A DNA stretch of 64,000 nucleotides. Source: Phytophthora sp. 'mugwort'. Taxonomy: Eukaryota; Oomycota; Peronosporomycetes; Peronosporales; Peronosporaceae. A program made the translations under genes and the position numbers. Positions 41,322-51,343 of this stretch are shown here, piece by piece (the stretch's first letter is position 1; each line of letters opens with the position of its first letter). The notes below the pieces were generated by a model. It was not told the DNA's origin. It worked only from the letters and a program-made list of their open reading frames with translations, and did not search any database. The stretch covers positions 2,914,001 through 2,978,000 of the forward strand of contig JAUCEF010000009.1 of NCBI GenBank assembly GCA_033558025.1, read 5' to 3'.

Positions 41322-43447
41322 TCAATGCGAACACGCGTGGATACCGAGGGACGCCGTCAGATCCGTGTGGCGCGGTCCTGGCAGTGCCTTGGTCATGATG
41401 TCCGCCAGCATGATAGAAGTCTCGCAGTACTCGAGCTTGACTTCGCCGCGCTTGACCTCATCACGGATGTGATGGTACTTGATGTCGATGTGCTTGGCGC
41501 GACCATGGTTCACTGGGTTCTTCGTCATCTTGATGCACGACTGGTTGTCTTCGCGGATCTTGAGCTCGGGTCCAGTCTCGTTGGCAGCCGCCAAAATCTC
41601 GCATAGCAGGCGATGAATCCACTTGCCTTCTTGGATCGCCAGACTGAGCGCGATGTATTCCGCCTCGCTCGTAGACAACGAAACACTTGACTGCTTCTTG
41701 CTTCCCCAGCTCACTGGCGCACCCATCAGCATGAACGTGTAGCCGGAAGTCGACTTGCGGTCCGCGAGGTCGCCAGCCCAGTCCGCATCCGAATACCCAC
41801 GAAAGTCGATCTTGTTGCCTGGCTTGAAACAGATTCCATGCGTCTTGGTGCCTTGTAGATAGCGAAAAATGCGCTTGACCGCAACCCAGTGTTCCTCTTG
41901 GGGGTTCTCCATGAAGCGCGATACATAGCCTACTGCGTACGCGATATCCGGGCGAGTAGCAGTCATCAAGTGCATGAGGGCACCCACAGCTTCGCGAAAC
42001 GGAGCGTTCACCTTGGTCGCTGCGTCACTTGGAACCAGTCGAGTGCTCATGTCTACCGGACTCACCACAGCCTTGCACTCGTCCATACCGAAACGCTTCA
42101 GGATATCATCCACATAACGCCGCTGGCACATCGTCACGCTGCCGTCCGGGCCATCCACCAGCTCGATTCCAAGGACGAACACACACTTGCCACGGTCAGT
42201 CATTTCGAAGCGTGTCTTGAGGTCGTTCTTCGTGCGTGAGATCAGCTCGGGTGAACTTCCGGTGACCAACACATCGTCCACGTAGACCAGCACGAGCACA
42301 CAGTGGCCATCGACAACCTTGATGTAGAGGCACGGGTCGAAGGCTGAAACTTGAAAACCGATAGAACACACGAATTCGTCGAAGGTCTCGTTCCATACGC
42401 GCGAAGCTTGCTTGAGACCGTAAATCGCCTTCACCAATTCCAGGCAGTCGAAATCACCATCCAGCTCGACGCCTTCAGGAACCACGCAGAACACCAACTC
42501 CTTCATGACGCCGTACAGAAATGCCGTTACCACGTCGAGTTGGTCGAGGGGCCAGTCGAAATACTTGGCAATCGCGATGACCATGCGCAGCGTCACGTAC
42601 TTGACCACGGGCGAGAACGTCTCCGTGTAGTCGATGCCGTACTTTTGCTTGAAACCCTTGGCCACCAGGCGCGCCTTGTACTTCTCGATCGATCCGTCGG
42701 CTTTGCGCTTAATCTTGAACACCCACTTGGTACCGATGGCGCTTTGTCCGCTGGGCAACTTGGCAGCACGAAACACACCACGAAGTCGCATCGACTTTAA
42801 CTCAGCACGAATCGCCTTGCGCCAGTGCAATTGGTCCGGGCCGTTGACCGCTTCTTGGAATGTCGACGGCTCCGATAAGTCCACGGCTGCTTCGACCGCG
42901 TTGGCACTTGCACGCCAAAACACAGATGGAGTCGATTCTTCATCTTGGTCTCTAGACTTTTCTTCTTCATCTGCGTCTGCTCGGTGCGGAGGGGAGTAGT
43001 TCGGCGCACTTGCTTCTTCCAGTCCAGGTCGATGACGCACAGCGCGCGGTCTTCTGGCAGCTTCATCTTCGTCACTCGGGCGGCTCTTGCGCTTCCCTGC
43101 CTGTTTGTACTCCGTCTGGCGCGGACCATCATCGTCGATGTCGAGCGAGTCGAAGTCCAGGTCGTCGACATCTTCATCAGAAATCGACGGTGAAAATCCA
43201 AAGGTTGATTCATCGAAGTTGACATCGCGACTGATGACCACCTGCCCCGCCTCGATGTCATAAAGTCGATACGCCTTGGACACTTCTTCGTAACCCAGAA
43301 ACAATCCGGCGCGAGCCTTGGGATCCCACTTGAGTCGCTTCTCCTTCGGAGTCAGGATGTACGTCCGACAGCCGAAAACACGCATGTGCTTCACACTCGG
43401 CTTGGACTTGTAGACGATCTCGAACGGAGTCTTGTGCTCGATCTTGG
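41322..43447 (-). CDS. Tandem unit 1: integrase tail-RT-RNase H, open frame
   Basis: About 708 pol residues from [10 protein letters not shown] to LGIHACSH with no stop, in frame with the preceding LTR (782 residues open in all, up to 43670). Includes the linker [11 protein letters not shown] with YVDDVLVTG and RNase H with [14 protein letters not shown] and EDNQSC. After the LTR initiator the first ATG is the in-frame KHMRVFGC codon. Carries NYSPPHRAD like D rather than NDSPSHRTD like C, a conversion patch, and MTDRGKC for MTDSGKC. Confidence 0.87.
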
Positions 43448-43790
43448 TGATAAAGGTGTTGAGGTCTTGAAGCGAGGCTTGGGTTGAGCGGAGGGAGTTC
43501 TGCACTTGGGTGCGGGGACCGGAGTGAAGACCACTTGAGCTGAAGAAGGAAGATTCGAAAGTGATTGATTTATCGGAGCTTACACTACCTAGTCTACCAC
43601 ATAGATATGCAGCCCTGCATCCAATCATTTGATGCATCCAATCACCAACACTCCGCACTCGTCCAATCATCCTACTCGTCTAATCAGCGGTTGCGTAAAC
43701 AATGTACCGTAAACATCGCGGGATCGTGTTGGACCGGTTCGGGTTAACCGGTTACTGGTACACAGTACCAAAACCTGGCAACCCTCAATA
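43448..43790 (-). repeat. C LTR (343 bp), unit 2
   Basis: LTR between tandem units. Private AATGTACCG, where the others have AACGTACCG. Its promoter block faces unit 1. Confidence 0.93.
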
Positions 43791-43797
43791 CGCCCCC

Positions 43798-45923
43798 TCA
43801 ATGCGAACACGCGTGGATACCGAGGGACGCCGTCAGATCCGTGTGGCGCGGTCCTGGCAGTGCCTTGGTCATGATGTCCGCCAGCATGATAGAAGTCTCG
43901 CAGTACTCGAGCTTGACTTCGCCGCGCTTGACCTCATCACGGATGTGATGGTACTTGATGTCGATGTGCTTGGCGCGACCATGGTTCACTGGGTTCTTCG
44001 TCATCTTGATGCACGACTGGTTGTCTTCGCGGATCTTGAGCTCGGGTCCAGTCTCGTTGGCAGCCGCCAAAATCTCGCATAGCAGGCGATGAATCCACTT
44101 GCCTTCTTGGATCGCCAGACTGAGCGCGATGTATTCCGCCTCGCTCGTAGACAACGAAACACTTGACTGCTTCTTGCTTCCCCAGCTCACTGGCGCACCC
44201 ATCAGCATGAACGTGTAGCCGGAAGTCGACTTGCGGTCCGCGAGGTCGCCAGCCCAGTCCGCATCCGAATACCCACGAAAGTCGATCTTGTTGCCTGGCT
44301 TGAAACAGATTCCATGCGTCTTGGTGCCTTGTAGATAGCGAAAAATGCGCTTGACCGCAACCCAGTGTTCCTCTTGGGGGTTCTCCATGAAGCGCGATAC
44401 ATAGCCTACTGCGTACGCGATATCCGGGCGAGTAGCAGTCATCAAGTGCATGAGGGCACCCACAGCTTCGCGAAACGGAGCGTTCACCTTGGTCGCTGCG
44501 TCACTTGGAACCAGTCGAGTGCTCATGTCTACCGGACTCACCACAGCCTTGCACTCGTCCATACCGAAACGCTTCAGGATATCATCCACATAACGCCGCT
44601 GGCACATCGTCACGCTGCCGTCCGGGCCATCCACCAGCTCGATTCCAAGGACGAACACACACTTGCCACTGTCAGTCATTTCGAAGCGTGTCTTGAGGTC
44701 GTTCTTCGTGCGTGAGATCAGCTCGGGTGAACTTCCGGTGACCAACACATCGTCCACGTAGACCAGCACGAGCACACAGTGGCCATCGACAACCTTGATG
44801 TAGAGGCACGGGTCGAAGGCTGAAACTTGAAAACCGATAGAACACACGAATTCGTCGAAGGTCTCGTTCCATACGCGCGAAGCTTGCTTGAGACCGTAAA
44901 TCGCCTTCACCAATTCCAGGCAGTCGAAATCACCATCCAGCTCGACGCCTTCAGGAACCACGCAGAACACCAACTCCTTCATGACGCCGTACAGAAATGC
45001 CGTTACCACGTCGAGTTGGTCGAGGGGCCAGTCGAAATACTTGGCAATCGCGATGACCATGCGCAGCGTCACGTACTTGACCACGGGCGAGAACGTCTCC
45101 GTGTAGTCGATGCCGTACTTTTGCTTGAAACCCTTGGCCACCAGGCGCGCCTTGTACTTCTCGATCGATCCGTCGGCTTTGCGCTTAATCTTGAACACCC
45201 ACTTGGTACCGATGGCGCTTTGTCCGCTGGGCAACTTGGCAGCACGAAACACACCACGAAGTCGCATCGACTTTAACTCAGCACGAATCGCCTTGCGCCA
45301 GTGCAATTGGTCCGGGCCGTTGACCGCTTCTTGGAATGTCGACGGCTCCGATAAGTCCACGGCTGCTTCGACCGCGTTGGCACTTGCACGCCAAAACACA
45401 GATGGAGTCGATTCTTCATCTTGGTCTCTAGACTTTTCTTCTTCATCTGCGTCTGTTCGGTGCGAAGGGGAGTCGTTCGGTGCACTTGCTTCTTCCAGTC
45501 CAGGTCGATGACGCACAGCGCGCGGTCTTCTGGCAGCTTCATCTTCGTCACTCGGGCGGCTCTTGCGCTTCCCTGCCTGTTTGTACTCCGTCTGGCGCGG
45601 ACCATCATCGTCGATGTCGAGCGAGTCGAAGTCCAGGTCGTCGACATCTTCATCAGAAATCGACGGTGAAAATCCAAAGGTTGATTCATCGAAGTTGACA
45701 TTGCGACTGATGACCACCTGCCCCGCCTCGATGTCATAAAGTCGATACGCCTTGGACACTTCTTCGTAACCCAGAAACAATCCGGCGCGAGCCTTGGGAT
45801 CCCACTTGAGTCGCTTCTCCTTCGGAGTCAGGATGTACGTCCGACAGCCGAAAACACGCATGTGCTTCACACTCGGCTTGGACTTGTAGACGATCTCGAA
45901 CGGAGTCTTGTGCTCGATCTTGG
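43798..45923 (-). CDS. Tandem unit 2: integrase tail-RT-RNase H, open frame
   Basis: Same layout as unit 1 without a stop, with the C-type NDSPSHRTD linker and MTDSGKC. Only ISRNVNFDES (Asn for the usual Asp) stands out. It ends at the CTTGG target duplication of the inner C(-). Together with 50660-50967 and 60480-62096 it is the original outer C pol. Confidence 0.87.
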
Positions 45924-46266
45924 TGATAAAGGTGTTGAGGTCTTGAAGCGAGGCTTGGGTTGAGCGGAGGGAGTTCTGCACTTGGGTGCGGGGACCGGAG
46001 TGAAGACCACTTGAGCTGAAGAAGGAAGATTCGAAAGTGATTGATTTATCGGAGCTTACACTACCTAGTCTACCACATAGATATGCAGCCCTGCATCCAA
46101 TCATTTGATGCATCCAATCACCAACACTCCGCACTCGTCCAATCATCCTACTCGTCTAATCAGCGGTTGCGTAAACAACGTACCGTAAACATCGCGGGAT
46201 CGTGTTGGACCGGTTCGGGTTAACCGGTTACTGGTACACAGTACCAAAACCTGGCAACCCTCAATA
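45924..46266 (-). repeat. C LTR (343 bp), 3' LTR of inner C
   Basis: Initiator TCACTTT on the minus strand at 46040-46034, flanking AATCTTCC at 46031-46024. Shares TTTGATGCATCC with the unit 2 LTR. Confidence 0.93.
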
Positions 46267-46273
46267 CGCCCCC

Positions 46274-48913
46274 TCAATGCGAACACGCGTGGATACCGAG
46301 GGACGCCGTCAGATCCGTGTGGCGCGGTCCTGGCAGTGCCTTGGTCATGATGTCCGCCAGCATGATAGAAGTCTCGCAGTACTCGAGCTTGACTTCGCCG
46401 CGCTTGACCTCATCACGGATGTGATGGTACTTGATGTCGATGTGCTTGGCGCGACCATGGTTCACTGGGTTCTTCGTCATCTTGATGCACGACTGGTTGT
46501 CTTCGCGGATCTTGAGCTCGGGTCCAGTCTCGTTGGCAGCCGCCAAAATCTCGCATAGCAGGCGATGAATCCACTTGCCTTCTTGGATCGCCAGACTGAG
46601 CGCGATGTATTCCGCCTCGCTCGTAGACAGCGAAACACTTGACTGCTTCTTGCTTCCCCAGCTCACTGGCGCACCCATCAGCATGAACGTGTAGCCGGAA
46701 GTCGACTTGCGGTCCGCGAGGTCGCCAGCCCAGTCCGCATCCGAATACCCACGAAAGTCGATCTTGTTGCCTGGCTTAAAACAGATTCCATGCGTCTTGG
46801 TGCCTTGTAGATAGCGAAAAATGCGCTTGACCGCAACCCAGTGTTCCTCTTGGGGGTTCTCCATGAAGCGCGATACATAGCCTACTGCGTACGCGATATC
46901 CGGGCGAGTAGCAGTCATCAAGTGCATGAGGGCACCCACAGCTTCGCGAAACGGAGCGTTCACCTTGGTCGCTGCGTCACTTGGAACCAGTCGAGTGCTC
47001 ATGTCTACCGGACTCACCACAGCCTTGCACTCGTCCATACCGAAACGCTTCAGGATATCATCCACATAACGCCGCTGGCACATCGTCACGCTGCCGTCCG
47101 GGCCATCCACCAGCTCGATTCCAAGGACGAACACACACTTGCCACTGTCAGTCATTTCGAAGCGTGTCTTGAGGTCGTTCTTCGTGCGTGAGATCAGCTC
47201 GGGTGAACTTCCGGTGACCAACACATCGTCCACGTAGACCAGCACGAGCACACAGTGGCCATCGACAACCTTGATGTAGAGGCACGGGTCGAAGGCTGAA
47301 ACTTGAAAACCGATAGAACACACGAATTCGTCGAAGGTCTCGTTCCATACGCGCGAAGCTTGCTTGAGACCGTAAATCGCCTTCACCAATTCCAGGCAGT
47401 CGAAATCACCATCCAGCTCGACGCCTTCAGGAACCACGCAGAACACCAACTCCTTCATGACGCCGTACAGAAATGCCGTTACCACGTCGAGTTGGTCGAG
47501 GGGCCAGTCGAAATACTTGGCAATCGCGATGACCATGCGCAGCGTCACGTACTTGACCACGGGCGAGAACGTCTCCGTGTAGTCGATGCCGTACTTTTGC
47601 TTGAAACCCTTGGCCACCAGGCGCGCCTTGTACTTCTCGATCGATCCGTCGGCTTTGCGCTTAATCTTGAACACCCACTTGGTACCGATGGCGCTTTGTC
47701 CGCTGGGCAACTTGGCAGCACGAAACACACCACGAAGTCGCATCGACTTTAACTCAGCACGAATCGCCTTGCGCCAGTGCAATTGGTCCGGGCCGTTGAC
47801 CGCTTCTTGGAATGTCGACGGCTCCGATAAGTCCACGGCTGCTTCGACCGCGTTGGCACTTGCACGCCAAAACACAGATGGAGTCGATTCTTCATCTTGG
47901 TCTCTAGACTTTTCTTCTTCATCTGCGTCTGTTCGGTGCGAAGGGGAGTCGTTCGGTGCACTTGCTTCTTCCAGTCCAGGTCGATGACGCACAGCGCGCG
48001 GTCTTCTGGCAGCTTCATCTTCGTCACTCGGGCGGCTCTTGCGCTTCCCTGCCTGTTTGTACTCCGTCTGGCGCGGACCATCATCGTCGATGTCGAGCGA
48101 GTCGAAGTCCAGGTCGTCGACATCTTCATCAGAAATCGACGGTGAAAATCCAAAGGTTGATTCATCGAAGTTGACATCGCGACTGATGACCACCTGCCCC
48201 GCCTCGATGTCATAAAGTCGATACGCCCTGGACACTTCTTCGTAACCCAGAAACAATCCGGCGCGAGCCTTGGGATCCCACTTGAGTCGCTTCTCCTTCG
48301 GAGTCAGGATGTACGTCCGACAGCCGAAAACACGCATGTGCTTCACACTCGGCTTGGACTTATAGACGATCTCGAACGGAGTCTTGTGCTCGATCTTGGG
48401 TGACGGCAGGCGGTTCTTCACATAGATGGCCGTCATCGCCGCCTCAGCCCAGAAACACTTGTCCAGCTTGGCGTGATGCAACATGCTGCGGCCGATCGTG
48501 ACGATAGTTCGGATGGCTCGCTCTGCCGTGCCGTTGGTCTGGTGCGCGTACGGAACCGTGGTTTGCTGCTCGATGCCTTCGTCTTCGTAAAAATCCTTGA
48601 GCGAGTTAGTCGCAAACTCACGAGCTCCGTCGTGCCGCACAAACTTGACCTTCTTGCCGAACTGCGTCTGCACCTTCATGATGTATGTCTTGATGCAGTC
48701 TTCACTTTCCGACTTGGCACGCAGACAGAAACCCTTCATGCATCCGCTGGCTTCGTCCACGATCAGGAGCAGGTACTTGCTACCGCCAAGCGAGTTTTCC
48801 TCCATGGGTCCGCAGATGTCAAAGTGGAGCAGCTCAAATGTGTCGTAGCGACGCTTGTCACGTTGCTTGGGAATGGTTTTTGGACCATTTTGCCTTGCTG
48901 GCAACCACGACAC
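46274..48913 (-). CDS. Inner C integrase-RT-RNase H open frame
   Basis: Open from just before FDICGPM (integrase Asp 1) through [17 protein letters not shown], linker QAGKRKSRP / [33 protein letters not shown] and EDNQSC to GIHACSH. All catalytic residues of integrase, RT and RNase H are present. It is separated from Gag by two one-base losses near 48862 (CACGTTGC for CACGGTTGC) and 48931 (GACTGGAAG for GACTTGGAAG). Confidence 0.9.
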   Translation of the reverse strand: MSWLPARQNGPKTIPKQRDKRRYDTFELLHFDICGPMEENSLGGSKYLLLIVDEASGCMKGFCLRAKSESEDCIKTYIMKVQTQFGKKVKFVRHDGAREFATNSLKDFYEDEGIEQQTTVPYAHQTNGTAERAIRTIVTIGRSMLHHAKLDKCFWAEAAMTAIYVKNRLPSPKIEHKTPFEIVYKSKPSVKHMRVFGCRTYILTPKEKRLKWDPKARAGLFLGYEEVSRAYRLYDIEAGQVVISRDVNFDESTFGFSPSISDEDVDDLDFDSLDIDDDGPRQTEYKQAGKRKSRPSDEDEAARRPRAVRHRPGLEEASAPNDSPSHRTDADEEEKSRDQDEESTPSVFWRASANAVEAAVDLSEPSTFQEAVNGPDQLHWRKAIRAELKSMRLRGVFRAAKLPSGQSAIGTKWVFKIKRKADGSIEKYKARLVAKGFKQKYGIDYTETFSPVVKYVTLRMVIAIAKYFDWPLDQLDVVTAFLYGVMKELVFCVVPEGVELDGDFDCLELVKAIYGLKQASRVWNETFDEFVCSIGFQVSAFDPCLYIKVVDGHCVLVLVYVDDVLVTGSSPELISRTKNDLKTRFEMTDSGKCVFVLGIELVDGPDGSVTMCQRRYVDDILKRFGMDECKAVVSPVDMSTRLVPSDAATKVNAPFREAVGALMHLMTATRPDIAYAVGYVSRFMENPQEEHWVAVKRIFRYLQGTKTHGICFKPGNKIDFRGYSDADWAGDLADRKSTSGYTFMLMGAPVSWGSKKQSSVSLSTSEAEYIALSLAIQEGKWIHRLLCEILAAANETGPELKIREDNQSCIKMTKNPVNHGRAKHIDIKYHHIRDEVKRGEVKLEYCETSIMLADIMTKALPGPRHTDLTASLGIHACSH

Positions 48914-50312
48914 ACACTTGGTCCACTCGACTGGAAGGTGCTTTCGCGTCCTTGATCATCTTGGTGTCGACCATCTTGCGAAGAACCTCGACTGGAGCGT
49001 GACCCATACGCGCGTGCAAATCGACCGTCCTTCCACTTGTCGCCGCATTTGCCGATCGCTGAGGTGTGCGAAGCCAGTAGAGTCCGTCCACGAGATCCGC
49101 CGTCGCCACCACTTGATTCGAGTCCTTGCGCGAAACGTGCATCTCAGTGCCGTCAAATACCACTTGGAACTTGCCATGCTTGTTTATCTGCGGCACTGAA
49201 AGCAGATTCTTGCTCATATTTGGCACGTAAAGCGCGTTCTTGATCTCGATCTCGCGCTCGTCGCCGTTAGGCAGGACCACTCTTTCCACGATGGTCCCCA
49301 CACCCTTGATGGCAGCCTTGTTGCCATCGGCCACCGAAAGTTCGCCTTCACTTCGCTCGATCAAATTGGCGAACTTGGACTTGTCGTTGCAAATATGGTG
49401 CGTGGCACCGCTGTCGACCGCCCACATCCCGGACACATTCTTGTCCGTCGAAACTCCACATTCCAGGGAAACCGCGAACGCCACTCGATCGTAGTCGTTG
49501 TCGTAGCCGTCGCTGTCGTTTCTCCACTGGATGTTGTTGGCCCCGCGTCCACGGCCGTTGCCGCCGCGTCTTGGCCCTCGGTTCTCGTCCTTCTGCTTGG
49601 TCCAGCACTTGTCAATGACATGCCCCAATTTTCCGCAGTACGTGCATTGGCGAGGCTCACGGTCGGTGTTGAACGCCTTGGCCGCGTTCTCAGTCTTCAC
49701 CGTCGCCGTCTTCTCGCCTTGTCGCTTGATGTGCTCGTTCGTGAGCACCTTCACAACGTCTTGCGACCGCAGCTCTGCATTGCTCATCTCCAAGTTCAGC
49801 ACGACGTTCTCGTAGCTCTTGGGGAGACTGCGCAGCAAGCAGATCGCCACGTCCTCGTCCTCCATCTTGGCGCCGATGCTGCTGAGCTTGGCGCTGATGT
49901 TCAGGACCTCGTTGCAATGATGCAACACATTGCCGCCTTCCGACATCTCCATGCTGAAGAGCTGTCGCTTTAGGTAGATGCGACCAGCCTTCTGCGATCC
50001 ACCGTACAGCGTCTTCAAGCGCGTCCACGCGATCCATGCTTCCTCGCAGTCGTCGACCACATGATGGTATTCGGCGTCCATGTGAAGCAACATCAGTCCA
50101 AAAGCGATGTTGCTCGACTTGACATACTCGTCCTTGGCCCGGGAGTCCGTAAAGGATGGAGACGTTTCCCGATTCACCACATGCCACGTCGAATTGGTCA
50201 GGAACACGCCACGCATGTAGCGGTTCCACGTCGCGTAGTTGTCTCCGTTGAACTTGTCGATGGAGACCTTGGTCGAGACGTCTTGGGCAGAGGACATGGT
50301 GCTTGGGTTCAT
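48858..50312 (-). CDS. Inner C Gag-protease-pre-integrase open frame
   Basis: Starts at the primer-site ATG (50312): MNPSTMSS, Gag core, knuckle [14 protein letters not shown], protease [14 protein letters not shown], pre-integrase LHARMGHAP. Goes out of frame at about 48931, inside the pre-integrase CRGCQQG motif. TNSTWHV has Asn where the others have Lys. Confidence 0.9.
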   Translation of the reverse strand: MNPSTMSSAQDVSTKVSIDKFNGDNYATWNRYMRGVFLTNSTWHVVNRETSPSFTDSRAKDEYVKSSNIAFGLMLLHMDAEYHHVVDDCEEAWIAWTRLKTLYGGSQKAGRIYLKRQLFSMEMSEGGNVLHHCNEVLNISAKLSSIGAKMEDEDVAICLLRSLPKSYENVVLNLEMSNAELRSQDVVKVLTNEHIKRQGEKTATVKTENAAKAFNTDREPRQCTYCGKLGHVIDKCWTKQKDENRGPRRGGNGRGRGANNIQWRNDSDGYDNDYDRVAFAVSLECGVSTDKNVSGMWAVDSGATHHICNDKSKFANLIERSEGELSVADGNKAAIKGVGTIVERVVLPNGDEREIEIKNALYVPNMSKNLLSVPQINKHGKFQVVFDGTEMHVSRKDSNQVVATADLVDGLYWLRTPQRSANAATSGRTVDLHARMGHAPVEVLRKMVDTKMIKDAKAPSSRVDQVCVVVASKAKWSKNHSQAT

Positions 50313-50316
50313 AACC
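50302..50316 (-). other. C primer-binding site with one change
   Basis: GGTTATGAACCCAAG, same variant as 30264-30278. The outer C at 62086-62100 has the standard GGTTATGAGCCCAAG. Confidence 0.75.
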
Positions 50317-50659
50317 TGATAAAGGTGTTGAGGTCTTGAAGCGAGGCTTGGGTTGAGCGGAGGGAGTTCTGCACTTGGGTGCGGGGACCGGAGTGAAGAC
50401 CACTTGAGCTGAAGAAGGAAGATTCGAAAGTGATTGATTTATCGGAGCTTACACTACCTAGTCTACCACATAGATATGCAGCCCTGCATCCAATCATTTG
50501 GTGCATCCAATCACCAACACTCCGCACTCGTCCAATCATCCTACTCGTCTAATCATCGGTTGCGTAAACAACGTACCGTAAACATCGCGGGATCGTGTTG
50601 GACCGGTTCGGGTTAACCGGTTACTGGTACACAGTACCAAAACCTGGCAACCCTCAATA
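50317..50659 (-). repeat. C LTR (343 bp), 5' LTR of inner C
   Basis: Complete, followed by the CTTGG duplication and C integrase. Confidence 0.93.
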
Positions 50660-50967
50660 CTTGGGTGACGGCAGGCGGTTCTTCACATAGATGGCCGTCA
50701 TCGCCGCCTCAGCCCAGAAACACTTGTCCAGCTTGGCGTGATGCAACATGCTGCGGCCGATCGTGACGATAGTTCGGATGGCTCGCTCTGCCGTGCCGTT
50801 GGTCTGGTGCGCGTACGGAACCGTGGTTTGCTGCTCGATGCCTTCGTCTTCGTAAAAATCCTTGAGCGAGTTAGTCGCAAACTCACGAGCTCCGTCGTGC
50901 CGCACAAACTTGACCTTCTTGCCGAACTGCGTCTGCACCTTCATGATGTATGTCTTGATGCAGTCTT
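50660..50967 (-). pseudogene. Outer C integrase core piece
   Basis: Between the inner C and A insertions. Encodes [23 protein letters not shown] and TNGTAERA to RLPSPK. Ends in GTCTT, the A target. No lesion of its own. Confidence 0.9.
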
Positions 50968-51321
50968 AAAAGGCTTGGTCACTTGATGGCAAAATGCAAA
51001 GTGATTGATTTAGGTCCTTAGTTCGCAAACTCCTTGCTACCTCTAAGCCTACAGTTCTACCTACTGGGTACACTCTACTGGATTCTCTACTGGATACTGA
51101 GTTACTTCAGCCAATCAGGGAGTGCCACGTAGAGCCCATCATGTACCCACAATCTTGTACCCACCCATGGCGTAATCGTCCGTGGCGTAAACACCGTCCC
51201 ATAAACACCGTGACGTAATCTTCGTCTCGTAATCACAGGATGATTGCGATGCCACTGAGTGAAGGTCATACCGGTATCCTACCGGTATACAGCAGCTGGT
51301 CGAGACGTCTCCTTGACAACA
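50968..51321 (-). repeat. A LTR (354 bp), 3' LTR
   Basis: Same as 60126-60479 by eye. Promoter pair at 50989-51004 (minus strand). Confidence 0.94.
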
Positions 51322-51343
51322 CTCCCACTCGACTCGACAGCCT

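Larger units (their letters stand above)
40972..45923 (-). repeat. Tandem duplication, two 2,476-bp LTR-plus-pol units
   Basis: Units 40972-43447 and 43448-45923. Each is a whole C LTR followed by RNase H, RT and the integrase C-terminal part, ending at CTTGG, after which the next C LTR begins. They differ at scattered bases, plus a cluster near 42980-43015. Best explained by unequal exchange between the outer and inner C LTRs, which lie 2,476 bp apart. Confidence 0.92.
45924..50659 (-). mobile_element. Inner C(-) element (4,736 bp), target duplication CTTGG
   Basis: 3' LTR 45924-46266, body 46267-50301, primer site 50302-50316, 5' LTR 50317-50659. CTTGG at 45919-45923 and 50660-50664. The LTRs differ at about two positions by eye (GATGCATCC/GGTGCATCC and CAGCGG/CATCGG), though exchange with the tandem LTRs may have altered the left one. 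Confidence 0.95.

Noticed and set aside
43448..43670. N-terminal extension (MIGRVRSVG...) of the tandem-unit open frames as a real protein start
   Set aside because: Its ATG lies upstream of the predicted transcription start, in U3. The frame is open across the LTR by chance, so the likely start is downstream at KHMRVFGC.
40972..48400. Classical centromeric satellite
   Set aside because: The only tandem array is two or three LTR-plus-pol units. No short monomer repeat exists in the window.
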